DNA of 64,000 nucleotides from Cryobacterium sinapicolor. Its GTDB lineage: Bacteria > Actinomycetota > Actinomycetes > Actinomycetales > Microbacteriaceae. Positions 15,842 to 27,071 of this stretch are shown here, one piece after another (the stretch's first letter is position 1; each line of letters opens with the position of its first letter). The stretch spans positions 1 through 64,000 of the forward strand of contig NZ_SOGQ01000077.1 of assembly GCF_004403465.1 (NCBI RefSeq), read 5' to 3'. Both the position numbers and the translations under genes were made by a program. The notes beneath the pieces are model-generated. The model was given only the letters and a program-made list of their open reading frames with translations. It was not told the DNA's origin and did no database searches.

Positions 15842-17092
15842 TCAGTGTTTCACCAGGCGCGTGTACCAGGCCAGCGCGGACTGGTCCGTGAGGCTGGCCA
15901 CCTGGTCGACGACCACGCGTTTGCGGGCGGCGTCGTCGGTGGCCGCGTGCCAGTCTTCCCGGTACCCCGCGTCGAGGTGTTCGTCCCCGGTCGCGTGCAG
16001 CGTTCGCGCCAGCAGCGTGAGCACCTGCCTCTGCTCCACGTAGATGGGCTTTCGGGTCTGGCGCGTCATCACGAAGGTCGCCACGATCCCCTTGAGCACG
16101 GCGATCTCCGCCTCGACCTCCCGTGGTACGACCACGTGGGCACCGAAGCGGATCAGGTCTGCGCCCGGGCTGGCTTCGCGGGTGGCGCGCACGGCGGCAC
16201 CGCTGAAACGGCCGATCAGTTGACTGGTCAGATTCTTCAGCAGGCCCTGGTCGTGGCGACTGCCCGACCAGGTCTCGAGCCAGGCGTTGAGCGAGTCGAG
16301 TCGGTCGAAGGCGTCGGCCAGGTCTTCCTCGGAGAGACCGTCGCCGGTCCATTCGGTCATCGTGGCCAGGAGCGACTCGTGGTTGGCCCGACTGCCGAGC
16401 TGGCCGACGTCGATGTAGCCGTTGACGACGGCGTCCTCGAAGTCGTGCACGGAATACGCGATGTCGTCGGAGAGGTCCATGACCTGGGCCTCGATGCTGA
16501 GCCGGCGCTCCGGGGCCCCGGAACGCATCCACTCGAATGCCTCCCGGTCATCCGGGTAGAAACCGTACTTGGCGCGGCCGCTCGGATCGGCGACCGACGA
16601 CTCCGCCGGCCACGGGTACTTGCAGCTCGCATCGAGGCTCGCACGGGTGAGATTGAGCCCGTAGCTGCGGCCGTCGCGGCCGAAGACCTTGGGCTCGAGG
16701 CGGGTGAGCAGACGCAGTGTCTGCGCGTTGCCCTCGAAGCCGCCGATGTCCGCGGACCAGGTGTTGAGAGCCTTCTCGCCGTTGTGTCCGAAGGGCGGGT
16801 GGCCGATGTCGTGCGCCAGGCAGGCGGTGTCGACGATGTCCGGGTCGAGGCCCAGCCGCAGGGCCAACTCGCGCCCGACCTGGGCCACCTCGAGGGAATG
16901 GGTGAGTCGGTTGCGCGCGAAATCGAGGCCGGCGGCCGGGCTGAGCACCTGCGTCTTGGCGGCCAGCCGACGCAGCGCGCTCGAGTGCAGGAGTCGGGCG
17001 CGATCGCGCGCGAAATCGCTGCGCCGTGAGCCGTGCTCCTCCGGCAGCCAGCGTTCCTCGTCGTGCCTGCTGTATCCGGTCTCGTTAGCCAC
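15842..17092 (-). CDS. dgt: Deoxyguanosinetriphosphate triphosphohydrolase-like protein
   Basis: An HD-domain dNTP triphosphohydrolase that cleaves dNTPs to nucleoside and triphosphate. Metal ligands are visible in RNRLTHSLEVAQVG and AHDIGHPPFGHNGE, and in SDDIAYSVHDFED further on. I chose the GTG at 17092 (416 residues, MANETGYSRHDEERW) because AAGGGGA lies 9 bases upstream. A GTG at 17110 in frame, 6 residues earlier, has a poorer binding site. Either start leaves dgt tightly coupled to the end of dusB. The dgt-dnaG pairing is standard in actinobacteria. Confidence 0.94.
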   Translation of the reverse strand: MANETGYSRHDEERWLPEEHGSRRSDFARDRARLLHSSALRRLAAKTQVLSPAAGLDFARNRLTHSLEVAQVGRELALRLGLDPDIVDTACLAHDIGHPPFGHNGEKALNTWSADIGGFEGNAQTLRLLTRLEPKVFGRDGRSYGLNLTRASLDASCKYPWPAESSVADPSGRAKYGFYPDDREAFEWMRSGAPERRLSIEAQVMDLSDDIAYSVHDFEDAVVNGYIDVGQLGSRANHESLLATMTEWTGDGLSEEDLADAFDRLDSLNAWLETWSGSRHDQGLLKNLTSQLIGRFSGAAVRATREASPGADLIRFGAHVVVPREVEAEIAVLKGIVATFVMTRQTRKPIYVEQRQVLTLLARTLHATGDEHLDAGYREDWHAATDDAARKRVVVDQVASLTDQSALAWYTRLVKH

Positions 17093-18257
17093 CGCTTGTG
17101 TCCCCTTCACCTTCGGTCAGATTGGCGCGCTCCGCCGACACGAGCTCCCGGGAGTCGAGCCAGTGTTCGGGCAGGGAGGTTTTCTTCGGGCTTCCGGCCC
17201 GCCCCCGGGGACCCTCCGCGCCCTCGCCGGGGTATTCCTGGTCTCCGTCGAGCGTGCCGAGAAGGTCGTCGAGCTGCGCGAGCGAGACGACGGAGGCCAG
17301 GCTCGCCCGCAGGTCTCCGCCGACCGGGTAGCCCTTGAAGTACCAGGCCACATGCTTGCGGATGTCCCGGCAGGCCCGCTCCTCACTCTCGAAGAACTCG
17401 GTCAATAGCACCGCATGGCGCCGGAAGGCGTCGGCAACCTGTCCCAGGTCGGGCTGGATCCTGGCGGCCGCCGCACCCGACTCGCCGCCACGGAAGGCCG
17501 CGGCGAGGTCGCCGAAAAGCCAGGGCCGGCCCAGGCAGCCGCGGCCGACGACGACGCCGTCGCAGCCGGTCTCCGCGACCATGCGCAGGGCGTCCTCGGC
17601 GGACCAGATGTCGCCGTTGCCGAGCACGGGCACGCTGGTGATGGTGTCCTTGAGGGTTGCGATGGCGGACCAGTCGGCCTGGCCGGAATAGTACTCGGCG
17701 GCCGTGCGGGCGTGCAGGGCGATGGCCGCGACACCGGCCCCCTCGGCCGCCTTGCCGGCCTCCAGATAGGTGAGGTGGTCGGAGTCGATCCCCTTGCGCA
17801 TCTTCACGGTCACCGGAACGTTGCCGGCCGCGGTGACGGCCCCCTCGACGATCTGACGGAAGAGCCCGAGCTTCCAGGGCAGGGCCGCGCCACCGCCCTT
17901 GCGGGTGACCTTGGGAACCGGGCAGCCGAAGTTCAGGTCGATGTGGTCGGCTCGGTCCTCGGCCACGAGCAGGGTGACCGCTTCGGCCACGGTTTTCGGG
18001 TCCACGCCGTACAGCTGGATGGAGCGCGTCTTTTCGCTCTCGTGGTGGTTGATCAGGCGCATCGACTCCGTCGTGCGTTCGACCAGGGCACGGGAGGTGA
18101 TCATCTCGCTGACGTAGAGGCCCGCGCCGTATTCCCGGCACAGTCGGCGGAACGCCGTGTTGGTGATCCCGGCCATGGGCGCGAGAACGACGGGCACGTC
18201 GAGCGTGAGCGGGCCGATCGTGAGGGGCGCCGGGCTGGTCTGGGGTGCGGAAGTCAT
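17085..18257 (-). CDS. dusB: tRNA-dihydrouridine synthase
   Basis: An FMN enzyme that reduces uridines in the tRNA D loop. A TIM barrel begins at APMAGITNTAFRRLCREYG. The catalytic cysteine lies in DLNFGCPVPKVTRKGGG, and FMN/tRNA-binding motifs include LHARTAAEYYSG, GNGDIWSAEDAL and VGRGCLGRPWLF. The 390 residues include a C-terminal four-helix tRNA-binding part and a Ser/Gly-rich tail. The stop overlaps the region of the dgt start. Confidence 0.95.
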   Translation of the reverse strand: MTSAPQTSPAPLTIGPLTLDVPVVLAPMAGITNTAFRRLCREYGAGLYVSEMITSRALVERTTESMRLINHHESEKTRSIQLYGVDPKTVAEAVTLLVAEDRADHIDLNFGCPVPKVTRKGGGAALPWKLGLFRQIVEGAVTAAGNVPVTVKMRKGIDSDHLTYLEAGKAAEGAGVAAIALHARTAAEYYSGQADWSAIATLKDTITSVPVLGNGDIWSAEDALRMVAETGCDGVVVGRGCLGRPWLFGDLAAAFRGGESGAAAARIQPDLGQVADAFRRHAVLLTEFFESEERACRDIRKHVAWYFKGYPVGGDLRASLASVVSLAQLDDLLGTLDGDQEYPGEGAEGPRGRAGSPKKTSLPEHWLDSRELVSAERANLTEGEGDTSGG

Positions 18258-18302
18258 CCGTTCAATTCTCTCCCACGCCGGGGCGCCCCGCTGACGACCC
18301 GG

Positions 18303-18428
18303 CTAGACGCCGCAGGAGCCGCCGCCGCAGCATCCGCCGGCGTCGGCTCGGCCGAGAAGTTTGATCGGGGGATGGGCCGGGGCCTCGACGGGGACGGTCG
18401 GGGTGGTGGTGTCGGGGGCGGTGCTCAT
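18303..18428 (-). CDS. 41-residue protein with a C-terminal CCGGGSCG motif
   Basis: An unrecognised small protein. A Thr/Pro-rich N-terminus is followed by PPIKLLGRADAGGCCGGGSC-GV at the very end; all three cysteines lie in the last ten residues. Its ATG overlaps the TGA of the DsbA-family gene (ATGA), a strong sign of real, coupled translation, and its stop lies about 45 bp before dusB. The motif could bind a metal or act as a thiol partner of the neighbouring oxidoreductase. A modified-peptide precursor is less likely because no modifying enzyme is nearby. Function is unknown. Confidence 0.7.
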   Translation of the reverse strand: MSTAPDTTTPTVPVEAPAHPPIKLLGRADAGGCCGGGSCGV

Positions 18429-19084
18429 GCGTTCTTCTCCTCGATTTTTTCGGTCTGTGCCTGGCGGAGGGCCTCGGCGAAGGTGTCCGGGTCCTGTGCA
18501 CCTGAGATCCCGTATCTTCCGTCGATGACGAAGAAGGGCACCCCCTGGATTCCGTACGCGTTGGCCTGGGCGACGTCGGCCTTGACGTCCGGGAGGAAGT
18601 CGTGGGCGGTCAGGGCGCGGACGACGTCGTCGCGGTCCAAGCCGATTTCGGCGGCCAGGTCGGCGAGGTCTTCGATCCGGCCCACGTGGCGGCCGTCGAC
18701 GAAGTAGGCCTTGAGCAGGCGTTCCTTCATGTCGAGCTGGCGGCCGTGCGCCTTCGCGTAGTGCAGCAGCTCGTGCGAGATGACGGTGTTGGTCTGGTGC
18801 ACCGAGTCGTAGTCGTAGTGCAGCCCGACGTTCTCGGCAATGCCGGTGACGCGCTCGAGCATCAGCTCGACCTCCGCGACCGGCAGGCCTTTGCGTTGGC
18901 TCAGGTAATCGACGGGGCTGCCGTCGAAGTCGACCGGGGTATCCGGCGCGAGTTCGAAGCTGTGGTATTCGACCTCGACGTTTCCGTCGAACAGGGCCGC
19001 CCCGGCCTCGAATTTGCGCTTTCCGATGTAGCACCAGGGGCACTGCACGTCGGACCAGATGTCTACTTTGATGGTTTCACTCAC
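18425..19084 (-). CDS. DsbA-family (FrnE-like) thiol oxidoreductase
   Basis: A 219-residue thioredoxin-fold protein with an inserted helical domain. The redox site CPWC is near residue 15 (WSDVQCPWCYIGKRKFE), and the cis-Pro loop is in GIQGVPFFVIDGRYGISGAQ. It lacks a signal peptide, so it acts in the cytosol, like FrnE proteins associated with disulfide isomerisation and oxidative-stress tolerance. It is translationally coupled to the following 41-residue Cys-rich protein. Confidence 0.93.
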   Translation of the reverse strand: MSETIKVDIWSDVQCPWCYIGKRKFEAGAALFDGNVEVEYHSFELAPDTPVDFDGSPVDYLSQRKGLPVAEVELMLERVTGIAENVGLHYDYDSVHQTNTVISHELLHYAKAHGRQLDMKERLLKAYFVDGRHVGRIEDLADLAAEIGLDRDDVVRALTAHDFLPDVKADVAQANAYGIQGVPFFVIDGRYGISGAQDPDTFAEALRQAQTEKIEEKNA

Positions 19085-19174
19085 TGTGGGACCAACCGAC
19101 GGAGGGTGCTCGTCTATTCCCGGATCTCGACGAACTCGGTGCCCGGGGGTGCTCGATCACCGGGGATTTCCGGC

Positions 19175-20008
19175 CTACGCGGTCGGCGTGTCCACCGCGC
19201 CGCCGTACCGGCGATTGCGGGACGCGTAGATCTCGATCGCCCGCCACAGGTCCACCCGGCCGAAGTCCGGCCAGAGGGTGTCCAGGAACACCATCTCCGC
19301 GTAGGCGCTCTGCCAGAGCAGGAAGTTGCTGGTGCGCTGCTCCCCCGAGCTGCGCACGAACAGGTCCACGTCGGGGAGGTCCGCGGTGTACAGGTGCCGC
19401 TGGATCGATTTCTCGGTGATGCCGGCCGGTTTCAGCCTGCCCGCGGCGACGTCCTCGGCCAGCGCACGCACGGCATCCGCGATCTCGGTGCGCCCGCCGT
19501 AGTTGACGCACATGGTCAGGGTGAGCACGTCGTTGCCCGCGGTCAGCCGTTCGGCGAACTGAAGTTCTGTGATGACGGATGCCCAGAGCCGGGGCTTGCG
19601 TCCGGCCCACCGCACGCGCACTCCCCACTCATTGAGCTGGTCGCGCCGGCGGTGCAGCACATCCCGGTTGAAGCCCATCAGGAAGCGCACCTCGTCCGGC
19701 GACCGCTTCCAGTTCTCGGTTGAGAACGCGTAGACGCTCAGATGCTTGACGCCGATCTGGATGGCGCCGGCGACGACGTCGAGGAGCGCCGCCTCCCCGG
19801 CCTTGTGGCCTTCCACTCGCGGCAGGCCGCGCGCGTTCGCCCACCGGCCGTTGCCGTCCATGACGACCGCCACATGCTCGGGCACGGCCTTCCTTGGCAG
19901 GGAGGAAGGGTACAGGCCCGTCCAGTCCAGAGGCTTGAACGGCACCGCATCCTTGTGGGTGAGGGGCTTCTGGCCGAAGGGGTTGAGGTTGAACGGCTTG
20001 GAGGTCAT
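19175..20008 (-). CDS. uppS: Isoprenyl (undecaprenyl-type) diphosphate synthase
   Basis: A cis-prenyltransferase making the polyprenyl carrier lipid for cell-wall precursors. The 277-residue protein shows [20 protein letters not shown] (diphosphate and Mg site), [25 protein letters not shown] and the C-terminal [18 protein letters not shown]...WPDF. The ATG at 20008 overlaps the recO TGA (ATGA), fixing the start. The product chain length cannot be read from sequence. Confidence 0.96.
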   Translation of the reverse strand: MTSKPFNLNPFGQKPLTHKDAVPFKPLDWTGLYPSSLPRKAVPEHVAVVMDGNGRWANARGLPRVEGHKAGEAALLDVVAGAIQIGVKHLSVYAFSTENWKRSPDEVRFLMGFNRDVLHRRRDQLNEWGVRVRWAGRKPRLWASVITELQFAERLTAGNDVLTLTMCVNYGGRTEIADAVRALAEDVAAGRLKPAGITEKSIQRHLYTADLPDVDLFVRSSGEQRTSNFLLWQSAYAEMVFLDTLWPDFGRVDLWRAIEIYASRNRRYGGAVDTPTA

Positions 20009-20727
20009 CGACTCACGTGTTCCAACGATCGGAGGCCGCGTCCGAGGTGCCACTGCGTGTACGCGGCGACGACCCCGGTGGCCTGGGCTCTGGTTTGCGG
20101 CGGGGTGGACGTGGTGTGCTCCCAGTCCCCGGTCAGCAGGGAGCCGAGCAGGGCGATGGTGGCCGGATCGAGCCGGGGCGAGCCGGGGGCCGCGCAGTCG
20201 TCGCACACGATCCCACCGACCTGCACGACCATCGCGGAATGGTCACCCCGGGCGCCGCACCGCGCGCAATCCTGGAAACTGGGAGCCCAGCCGGCCATCG
20301 ACAGCGCCCGGAGCAGATAGGAATCGAGGGTGAGACCGGCGCCGTGCTCACGGCGGGACAACGACCGGAGGGCACCCACCAGCAGCAGGTACTGCTGCAG
20401 CGACCCCTCCGCCTCGGTGAGCTTGTCGGCTGTTTCCACCATTGCACTGGCCGCCGTGTAGCTCGGATAGTCCGCTGTGATCAGGGCCCCGTAGGACGCG
20501 ATGGACTCCGCCTGCGTGATGACGTCAAGGCTCCGACCCTCCCAGAGCTGCACATCGGCGACCATGAACGGTTCCAGTCGGGCGCCGAATTTCGACGCGG
20601 TGCGACGCACGCCTTTGGCGACCGCGCGCACCTTGCCGTGCTGGCGGGTGAGCATGGTGACGATGCGGTCGGCTTCGCCCAGTTTTTGGGTGCGCAGCAC
20701 GACGACATCATCACGGTAGACAGGCAC
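20005..20727 (-). CDS. recO: DNA repair protein RecO
   Basis: Mediates RecA loading onto SSB-coated DNA in the RecFOR pathway. The 240-residue protein has an N-terminal OB fold ([20 protein letters not shown]), a helical middle, and a Zn motif [11 protein letters not shown]...CDDC. I chose the GTG at 20727 because GGGAGAA lies about 8 bases upstream and the family begins at this PVYR motif; a longer frame to 20799 reads through the divergent promoter. Confidence 0.95.
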   Translation of the reverse strand: MPVYRDDVVVLRTQKLGEADRIVTMLTRQHGKVRAVAKGVRRTASKFGARLEPFMVADVQLWEGRSLDVITQAESIASYGALITADYPSYTAASAMVETADKLTEAEGSLQQYLLLVGALRSLSRREHGAGLTLDSYLLRALSMAGWAPSFQDCARCGARGDHSAMVVQVGGIVCDDCAAPGSPRLDPATIALLGSLLTGDWEHTTSTPPQTRAQATGVVAAYTQWHLGRGLRSLEHVSR

Positions 20728-20759
20728 CCTAGGATTCTCCCACCTGGCGGGAGCACTGG

Positions 20760-21503
20760 ATGCCGAGCGCGCCGACGCCCACCGTTTCAGTGGTTTCATT
20801 AGGGGTGCCCTCGACCTCTTTCTTCATCCCGCTCTGGCTCGACCTCACTGCCGTCGCCATCGGAGCCGTGCAGGGCGCCATGTTCGCCGGCCGCTTCACC
20901 GACCGCCGCTTCGACCTGCTCGGGATCGCACTGATCGGGGTCACCGTCGGGCTCGGTGGCGGGTTGCTCCGCGACATCCTGCTGGGCGGCGTGCCCGCCG
21001 CCCTGCAGAGCAATTGGTACCTGCCGGTGTGCGCGGGGGCTGCCCTGCTGGGAATGCTGCTGCAGAGCCTGTTCAACCGGCTCGGCCCGTTCATCATCGC
21101 CCTCGACGCGGTGACCATCGGACTGTTCGGAGCCCTCGGAACCAGCAAGGCGCTCGCTGCCGGCCTGCCGGAGATTCCCGCCCTGTTCGTGGGGGTCATC
21201 ACAGCGGTGGGCGGGTCGGCCCTGCGGGACATGATGCTGAACGTGCCGATCGCGGTGATGCACGTGGGGTCGTTCTACGCCGTCGCGGCCGGGGTCGGCA
21301 GCGGGCTGCTGGTGGTGCTCTTCCTTCTGCAGGTGCCGATCACGGTGGCCGGGATCGCCTGCGTCGTGGTGACGACGGTCATCCGGATCCTCGCCGCCCG
21401 ATATGGCTGGAGCCTGCCGCAGCAGCGGGCGATCGGCAGCTGGCCGCGGTGGCGGCGCGACAATATCGTGGCCTTCCGGCGGCACAGGGGCCCCGGGGCC
21501 TGA
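20760..21503 (+). CDS. TRIC/UPF0126-family membrane protein (YicG-like)
   Basis: A 247-residue protein with seven hydrophobic segments in two related halves, each with the family signature: [14 protein letters not shown] in the first and [13 protein letters not shown] in the second. Members are trimeric cation channels in structural studies; other proposed substrates remain uncertain. GGGAG lies 6 bases before the ATG at 20760. A GTG at 20805, just before [13 protein letters not shown], is an alternative start. It is divergent from recO across a very short gap. Confidence 0.9.
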   Translation: MPSAPTPTVSVVSLGVPSTSFFIPLWLDLTAVAIGAVQGAMFAGRFTDRRFDLLGIALIGVTVGLGGGLLRDILLGGVPAALQSNWYLPVCAGAALLGMLLQSLFNRLGPFIIALDAVTIGLFGALGTSKALAAGLPEIPALFVGVITAVGGSALRDMMLNVPIAVMHVGSFYAVAAGVGSGLLVVLFLLQVPITVAGIACVVVTTVIRILAARYGWSLPQQRAIGSWPRWRRDNIVAFRRHRGPGA

Positions 21504-21611
21504 GTCCGAACAGTTCCGAAACTGGACCACATACGACGGAATCCGCTCTCGCCTTTCCCTGCGTCCCGGGTGAAACTAATGAGAAGAACTCACGTCGTTT
21601 GGAGGAACCTC

Positions 21612-22352
21612 ATGAACATGCTGAAGGGCAACGTGCCCGATTCCATGCCGGATTTGATGCCGGTCCTGTCCCGAGGCAAGCACAGAAACCCGCGTTCCGG
21701 CGCCTGTTTCATGGAGTTCGCCTCCTATCTCGCCGGTGAGGCGTGGAGCGACCACCCGGCCTGCACGCATCCCCTGCTCGCCTCCGTGGCCCGAATGGTG
21801 AACGACTGCACGTCGGACACCGCCCGTGCCCGGTTGGTCCCGCTGATTCCGCCGGTGATCGGTCTGCGCGGGGACAACGCGAGGGTGCGACTGCTGATCG
21901 CGCTGCGCGCGGCCACCTCGGCGCTCCCGGTCACCAGCGCCGACCACCAGCGGGCCCTCGCCGTGGGGATCCTCAACTGCGAACGGCACCTGACCGAGGC
22001 CGACGGAATGATTCCAGACGACGTCGCCCTGCGCATCCGCACTGCGTTCGACGCGGCACCGACGACCGAACGGTGGGCACGGGAGTTCATCTCGTCGATG
22101 GGATCCTGGTCCCGGAGCAAGTTCACGGATCGCACGGCGGAGACCATCATCCGGGTGTCCGTGCAGGGCATCGCGGAAGCGTGTGTTCCCGACCCGGACG
22201 GCCAGCTCTACGACCTGCTCGCCGGGGCGATCGACGACTGCACGATGGTGCTGACCCCGGAGCCCGCGACCCGGCCGGCCACGCCGACCGCGGAGCCGAC
22301 CCACGTTGCTCCGGCCAACCGGGCACGGTCGAAGGATGCCGCGCGACTCTGA
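21612..22352 (+). CDS. Conserved hypothetical protein
   Basis: A 246-residue soluble protein I do not recognise. It looks mostly alpha-helical, with a conserved-looking segment SGACFMEFASYLAGEAWSDH near residue 30 and several arginine-rich helices, then a Pro/Thr-rich tail. There is no signal peptide or membrane segment. The start is set by a perfect GGAGGA six bases before the ATG at 21612. It is monocistronic, flanked downstream by a long hairpin that separates it from leuA, which is transcribed towards it. Confidence 0.8.
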   Translation: MNMLKGNVPDSMPDLMPVLSRGKHRNPRSGACFMEFASYLAGEAWSDHPACTHPLLASVARMVNDCTSDTARARLVPLIPPVIGLRGDNARVRLLIALRAATSALPVTSADHQRALAVGILNCERHLTEADGMIPDDVALRIRTAFDAAPTTERWAREFISSMGSWSRSKFTDRTAETIIRVSVQGIAEACVPDPDGQLYDLLAGAIDDCTMVLTPEPATRPATPTAEPTHVAPANRARSKDAARL

Positions 22353-22372
22353 GAACCACAGCACGCACCACC

Positions 22373-22435
22373 AGAATCGCCGTTCCGGCCGAACGTGTCC
22401 CCGGAGGGAGGTCTTTCGGCCGGGACGGCGATTCT
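22373..22435. terminator. Long hairpin between convergent genes (probable bidirectional terminator)
   Basis: Arms of 21 bp with one mismatch, AGAATCGCCGTTCCGGCCGAA read as 22373-22393 and its complement at 22415-22435, enclose a 21-nt loop. It lies exactly between the hypothetical gene end (22352) and the leuA end (22467). It has no T-run, as is common for actinobacterial terminators. Confidence 0.7.
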
Positions 22436-22466
22436 CAGTTCACGCAGCGGTTGAGGCCGCACCGGT

Positions 22467-24305
<1,839 letters not shown>

Positions 24306-24321
<16 letters not shown>

Positions 24322-24350
24322 CAGCGAAGAAGGAGCTCACCGAAAAACAT
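24306..24350 (-). CDS. leuL: leuA leader peptide (MFFGELLLRCRDES)
   Basis: A 14-residue open frame upstream of leuA with three consecutive Leu codons (CTC CTT CTT), read against a hairpin that starts within it. The ATG lies 6 bases downstream of a TAGCCT -10 element with no ribosome binding site, so it is probably translated from a leaderless transcript. Leu-rich leader peptides controlling leuA are known in actinobacteria. Its identity rests on position, Leu run and hairpin. Confidence 0.65.
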
Positions 24351-24356
24351 AAGTGC

Positions 24357-24384
24357 AGGCTACCATCCCCCGCGGGAAGGTCAA
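24357..24384 (-). promoter_or_regulatory. Putative leuA promoter
   Basis: TTGACC (24384-24379) and TAGCCT (24362-24357), spaced 16 bp. The expected start of transcription coincides with the ATG of the leader peptide. Confidence 0.6.
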
Positions 24385-24395
24385 CCGACGGGCCG

Positions 24396-25298
24396 CTAGA
24401 AGCCCAGGCGACCCAGCTGTTTCGGGTCGCGCTGCCACTCCTTGGCGACCTTGACCCGGAGCGAGAGGAAGACCCGCTTGCCCACGAGAGGTTCGATCTG
24501 TTTGCGCGCGCGCACGCCGACGTCCTTCAACCGGCTGCCCGACTTGCCGATGATGATGCCCTTCTGGCTGTCCCGCTCGACGAACAGGTTCGCGTAGATC
24601 TCGACCAGTTCCTGGTCGTCGCGCTCGATGATGTCGTCGATGGTCACGGCGATCGAGTGCGGCAGTTCGTCGGTGACGCCCTCGAGCGCCGCCTCGCGGA
24701 TGTACTCCGAGATACGCGATTCGAGGCTCTCGTCGGTGACCGCGTCGGCCGGGTAGAGCGGAGCATCCGACAGGGGCAGCAGTCGCAACAACTCGGCGCC
24801 GAGGATATCGAGCTGGATGCGGCTGGTCGCCGAGATCGGCACGATCGCCTCCCAGTCACGCAGCTGCGAGACTGCGAGGAGCTGGTTGGCCACACTGGTC
24901 TTGGAGGACATGTCGATCTTGGTCACGATGGCCACCTTCCGGGCCCGCGGAAAATTGTCCAGCTGTTCGTTGATGAACCGGTCGCCCGGGCCGATCGGTT
25001 CGTTGGCCGGAATGCAAAGGCCCACCACGTCCACGCCGGACAGCGTCGACTGCACCAGGCTGTTCAGCCGTTCGCCCAGCAGGGTGCGCGGCTTGTGGAT
25101 GCCCGGGGTGTCGACCAGAATCAGCTGGCCGTTCTTCTGGTGCACAATGCCGCGGATGGCACGCCGGGTGGTCTGCGGCTTCGATGACGTGATCGCGACC
25201 TTCTCCCCCACCAGCGCGTTCGTCAGGGTGGACTTGCCCACGTTGGGGCGCCCCACAAACGACACGAACCCCGCTCGGAATCCCTCTACTTCAGTCAT
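24396..25298 (-). CDS. era: GTPase Era
   Basis: Assembly GTPase for the 30S subunit that binds the 3' end of 16S rRNA. The 300-residue protein has G1 GRPNVGKST, G3 DTPGIHKP, G4 TKID and a C-terminal KH domain containing GIIIGKSGSRLKDVG. Its start overlaps the CBS-protein stop by 8 bases, in a run with ybeY and phoH, which also serve rRNA maturation. Confidence 0.96.
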   Translation of the reverse strand: MTEVEGFRAGFVSFVGRPNVGKSTLTNALVGEKVAITSSKPQTTRRAIRGIVHQKNGQLILVDTPGIHKPRTLLGERLNSLVQSTLSGVDVVGLCIPANEPIGPGDRFINEQLDNFPRARKVAIVTKIDMSSKTSVANQLLAVSQLRDWEAIVPISATSRIQLDILGAELLRLLPLSDAPLYPADAVTDESLESRISEYIREAALEGVTDELPHSIAVTIDDIIERDDQELVEIYANLFVERDSQKGIIIGKSGSRLKDVGVRARKQIEPLVGKRVFLSLRVKVAKEWQRDPKQLGRLGF

Positions 25299-26607
25299 GA
25301 CCGTTCACTCTCTCATCGTCCGACACTCCGAGGAATGCGTTCTGCGCGTCTATCAGCGCTTGGTCTCGTTCAACCAGCACGGTGCTGATTCTCTTGCGGC
25401 GGCCCTCGGTGCGTTCGGCTGTGAGGACCAGCCCACTCGCCCGGGCGACCGAACCCGCGACCGGCAACCGGCCGAGGGCCTTGGCCAGCAGGCCACCCAC
25501 CGAGTCGACGTCGTCGTCATCCAGTTCCAGGTCGAACAGTTCGCCGAGCTCGTCGACCGGGAGCCGCGCACTGACCCGGAAGCGGCCGTGGCCGAGGTCT
25601 TCGACTTCCACCACGTCGCGGTCGTACTCGTCGGAGATGTCTCCCACGAGTTCCTCGATCAGGTCTTCGAGGGTGACCAGTCCGGCGATTCCACCATACT
25701 CGTCGACCACCATGGCGAGGTGGTTCGACTCGAGTTGCATTTGGCGGAGCAGGGCGTCGGCTTTCTTGGACTCGGGCACGAAGACGGCGGGCCGCTCGAG
25801 TTCGCGCACCGTGAGGCTCTCCACGTTCGGCGGCCGCTCGTAGACGAGGCGGGCCACATCGCGCAGGTACAGGATGCCCGTGACGTCATCCACTTCGCCG
25901 TCGATGACCGGCACCCGGGAGAAGCCCTTGCTCAGGAACAAGCCCATCGCCGCGCCGATCGAGGAGTCCGCTTCGATGGTGACCATGTCGGTGCGCGGGA
26001 TCATCACCTCGCGCACGACGGTCTCGTTGAACTCGAAGATGGAGTGGATCAGTTCCCGGTCGTCCTCCTCGAGGACGTCGAGCTCGGTGGCCTCGTCGAC
26101 CATGCTGAGCAGCTGGTCCTCCGACGTGAACGTGGCCAGCCGCGTGCGCCCGGGGGTGACCCGGTTGCCGAGCGCCACGAGCGCGTTGGCGATCGGGCCG
26201 AGGAGCACCCGGAGGAAGTGCACCAGCGGCGCGGTCGCGGCCAGGAGTTCCACGGGGTGCGCCCGGCCCACGCTACGCGGGCTGGCGCCGACGAGCACGA
26301 AGGAGACCGCGGTCATCAACAGGGAGGACAGCAGCAGTGCCAGCCACAGCTCCTCGATTGTGGTCGCGAAGACGAGGGTGACGAGCACGGCCGCCGTGGT
26401 CTCGGCGATGATCCGCACGAAACTGATGGTGTTCAGGTGCGCGCCGGTGTCGGCGGCGATGGCGGTCAGGGAGCGCCTCGCCCGGGACTTCTCGGCCAGG
26501 TCGTGGATGTCGGCTCGTGACTGGCTCGTGACGGCGGCATCTACCGCGGCCATCAGGCCGCCGAAGGCGACCAACAGGATGGCCGACGTGAGAAACCACC
26601 CGATCAT
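25291..26607 (-). CDS. CNNM/CorC-family membrane protein with CBS pair
   Basis: A 438-residue protein with an N-terminal CNNM (DUF21) domain of about four membrane segments, a tandem CBS domain ([16 protein letters not shown] and the second ending in [20 protein letters not shown]) and a C-terminal CorC_HlyC domain. Relatives are linked to Mg2+ efflux or homeostasis. Although often annotated as hemolysin, that function is not supported. It overlaps ybeY by 4 bases. Confidence 0.92.
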   Translation of the reverse strand: MIGWFLTSAILLVAFGGLMAAVDAAVTSQSRADIHDLAEKSRARRSLTAIAADTGAHLNTISFVRIIAETTAAVLVTLVFATTIEELWLALLLSSLLMTAVSFVLVGASPRSVGRAHPVELLAATAPLVHFLRVLLGPIANALVALGNRVTPGRTRLATFTSEDQLLSMVDEATELDVLEEDDRELIHSIFEFNETVVREVMIPRTDMVTIEADSSIGAAMGLFLSKGFSRVPVIDGEVDDVTGILYLRDVARLVYERPPNVESLTVRELERPAVFVPESKKADALLRQMQLESNHLAMVVDEYGGIAGLVTLEDLIEELVGDISDEYDRDVVEVEDLGHGRFRVSARLPVDELGELFDLELDDDDVDSVGGLLAKALGRLPVAGSVARASGLVLTAERTEGRRKRISTVLVERDQALIDAQNAFLGVSDDERVNGHD

Positions 26608-27071
26608 CGGTCGCGGAGGCGTTCCTGCAGGGCGAAGCCGATCAGAATGTCGCGCTGGATGCCGAACATCTCCTTCTCCTCGGCGGGTTCCGCATGGTCG
26701 AATCCGAGCAGGTGCAGCACGCCGTGCGTGGTGAGCAGCAGCAGCTCTTCCAGGGTGCTGTGCCCGGCCGTCTCGGCCTGGCCCTGGGCCACCTGCGGGC
26801 AGAGCACGATGTCGCCGAGCAACCCCGGCGGGGTTTCGGCCTCTTCGGTGCCCGGGCGCAGCTCGTCCATCGGGAAGCTGAGCACGTCGGTGGGGCCCGG
26901 CTCATCCATCCACTGCACGTGCAACTGCTCCATCGCGCCCTCGTCGACGAGCACGATCGCCAGTTCGGCGTCGGGGTGCACGTGCATGGAGTCCAGAGCG
27001 TAAGCGGCCAGGCGCAGGATGGCGGCCTCATCGACCGGGATGGTCGATTCGTTGTTGATGTCGATGCTCAA
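26604..27071 (-). CDS. ybeY: Endoribonuclease YbeY (rRNA maturation)
   Basis: A metal-dependent RNase for 16S rRNA 3'-end maturation and 70S quality control. The 155-residue protein carries the zinc motif [11 protein letters not shown] (H-x3-H-x5-H) and the conserved [10 protein letters not shown]. It overlaps both neighbours: 4 bases with the CBS protein and 4 bases with phoH. Confidence 0.96.
   Translation of the reverse strand: MSIDINNESTIPVDEAAILRLAAYALDSMHVHPDAELAIVLVDEGAMEQLHVQWMDEPGPTDVLSFPMDELRPGTEEAETPPGLLGDIVLCPQVAQGQAETAGHSTLEELLLLTTHGVLHLLGFDHAEPAEEKEMFGIQRDILIGFALQERLRDR

Noticed and set aside
18303-19043. Long out-of-frame reading (246 codons) over the DsbA-family gene that ends in the CCGGGSCG motif
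   Set aside because: Only its last 41 codons lie outside the DsbA gene, and they have their own ATG in an ATGA junction. The rest is Arg/Pro-rich antisense-like noise.
25291-26607. Hemolysin annotation for the CBS-domain protein
   Set aside because: The CNNM-CBS-CorC_HlyC architecture is that of Mg2+-homeostasis proteins; the toxin label is historical.
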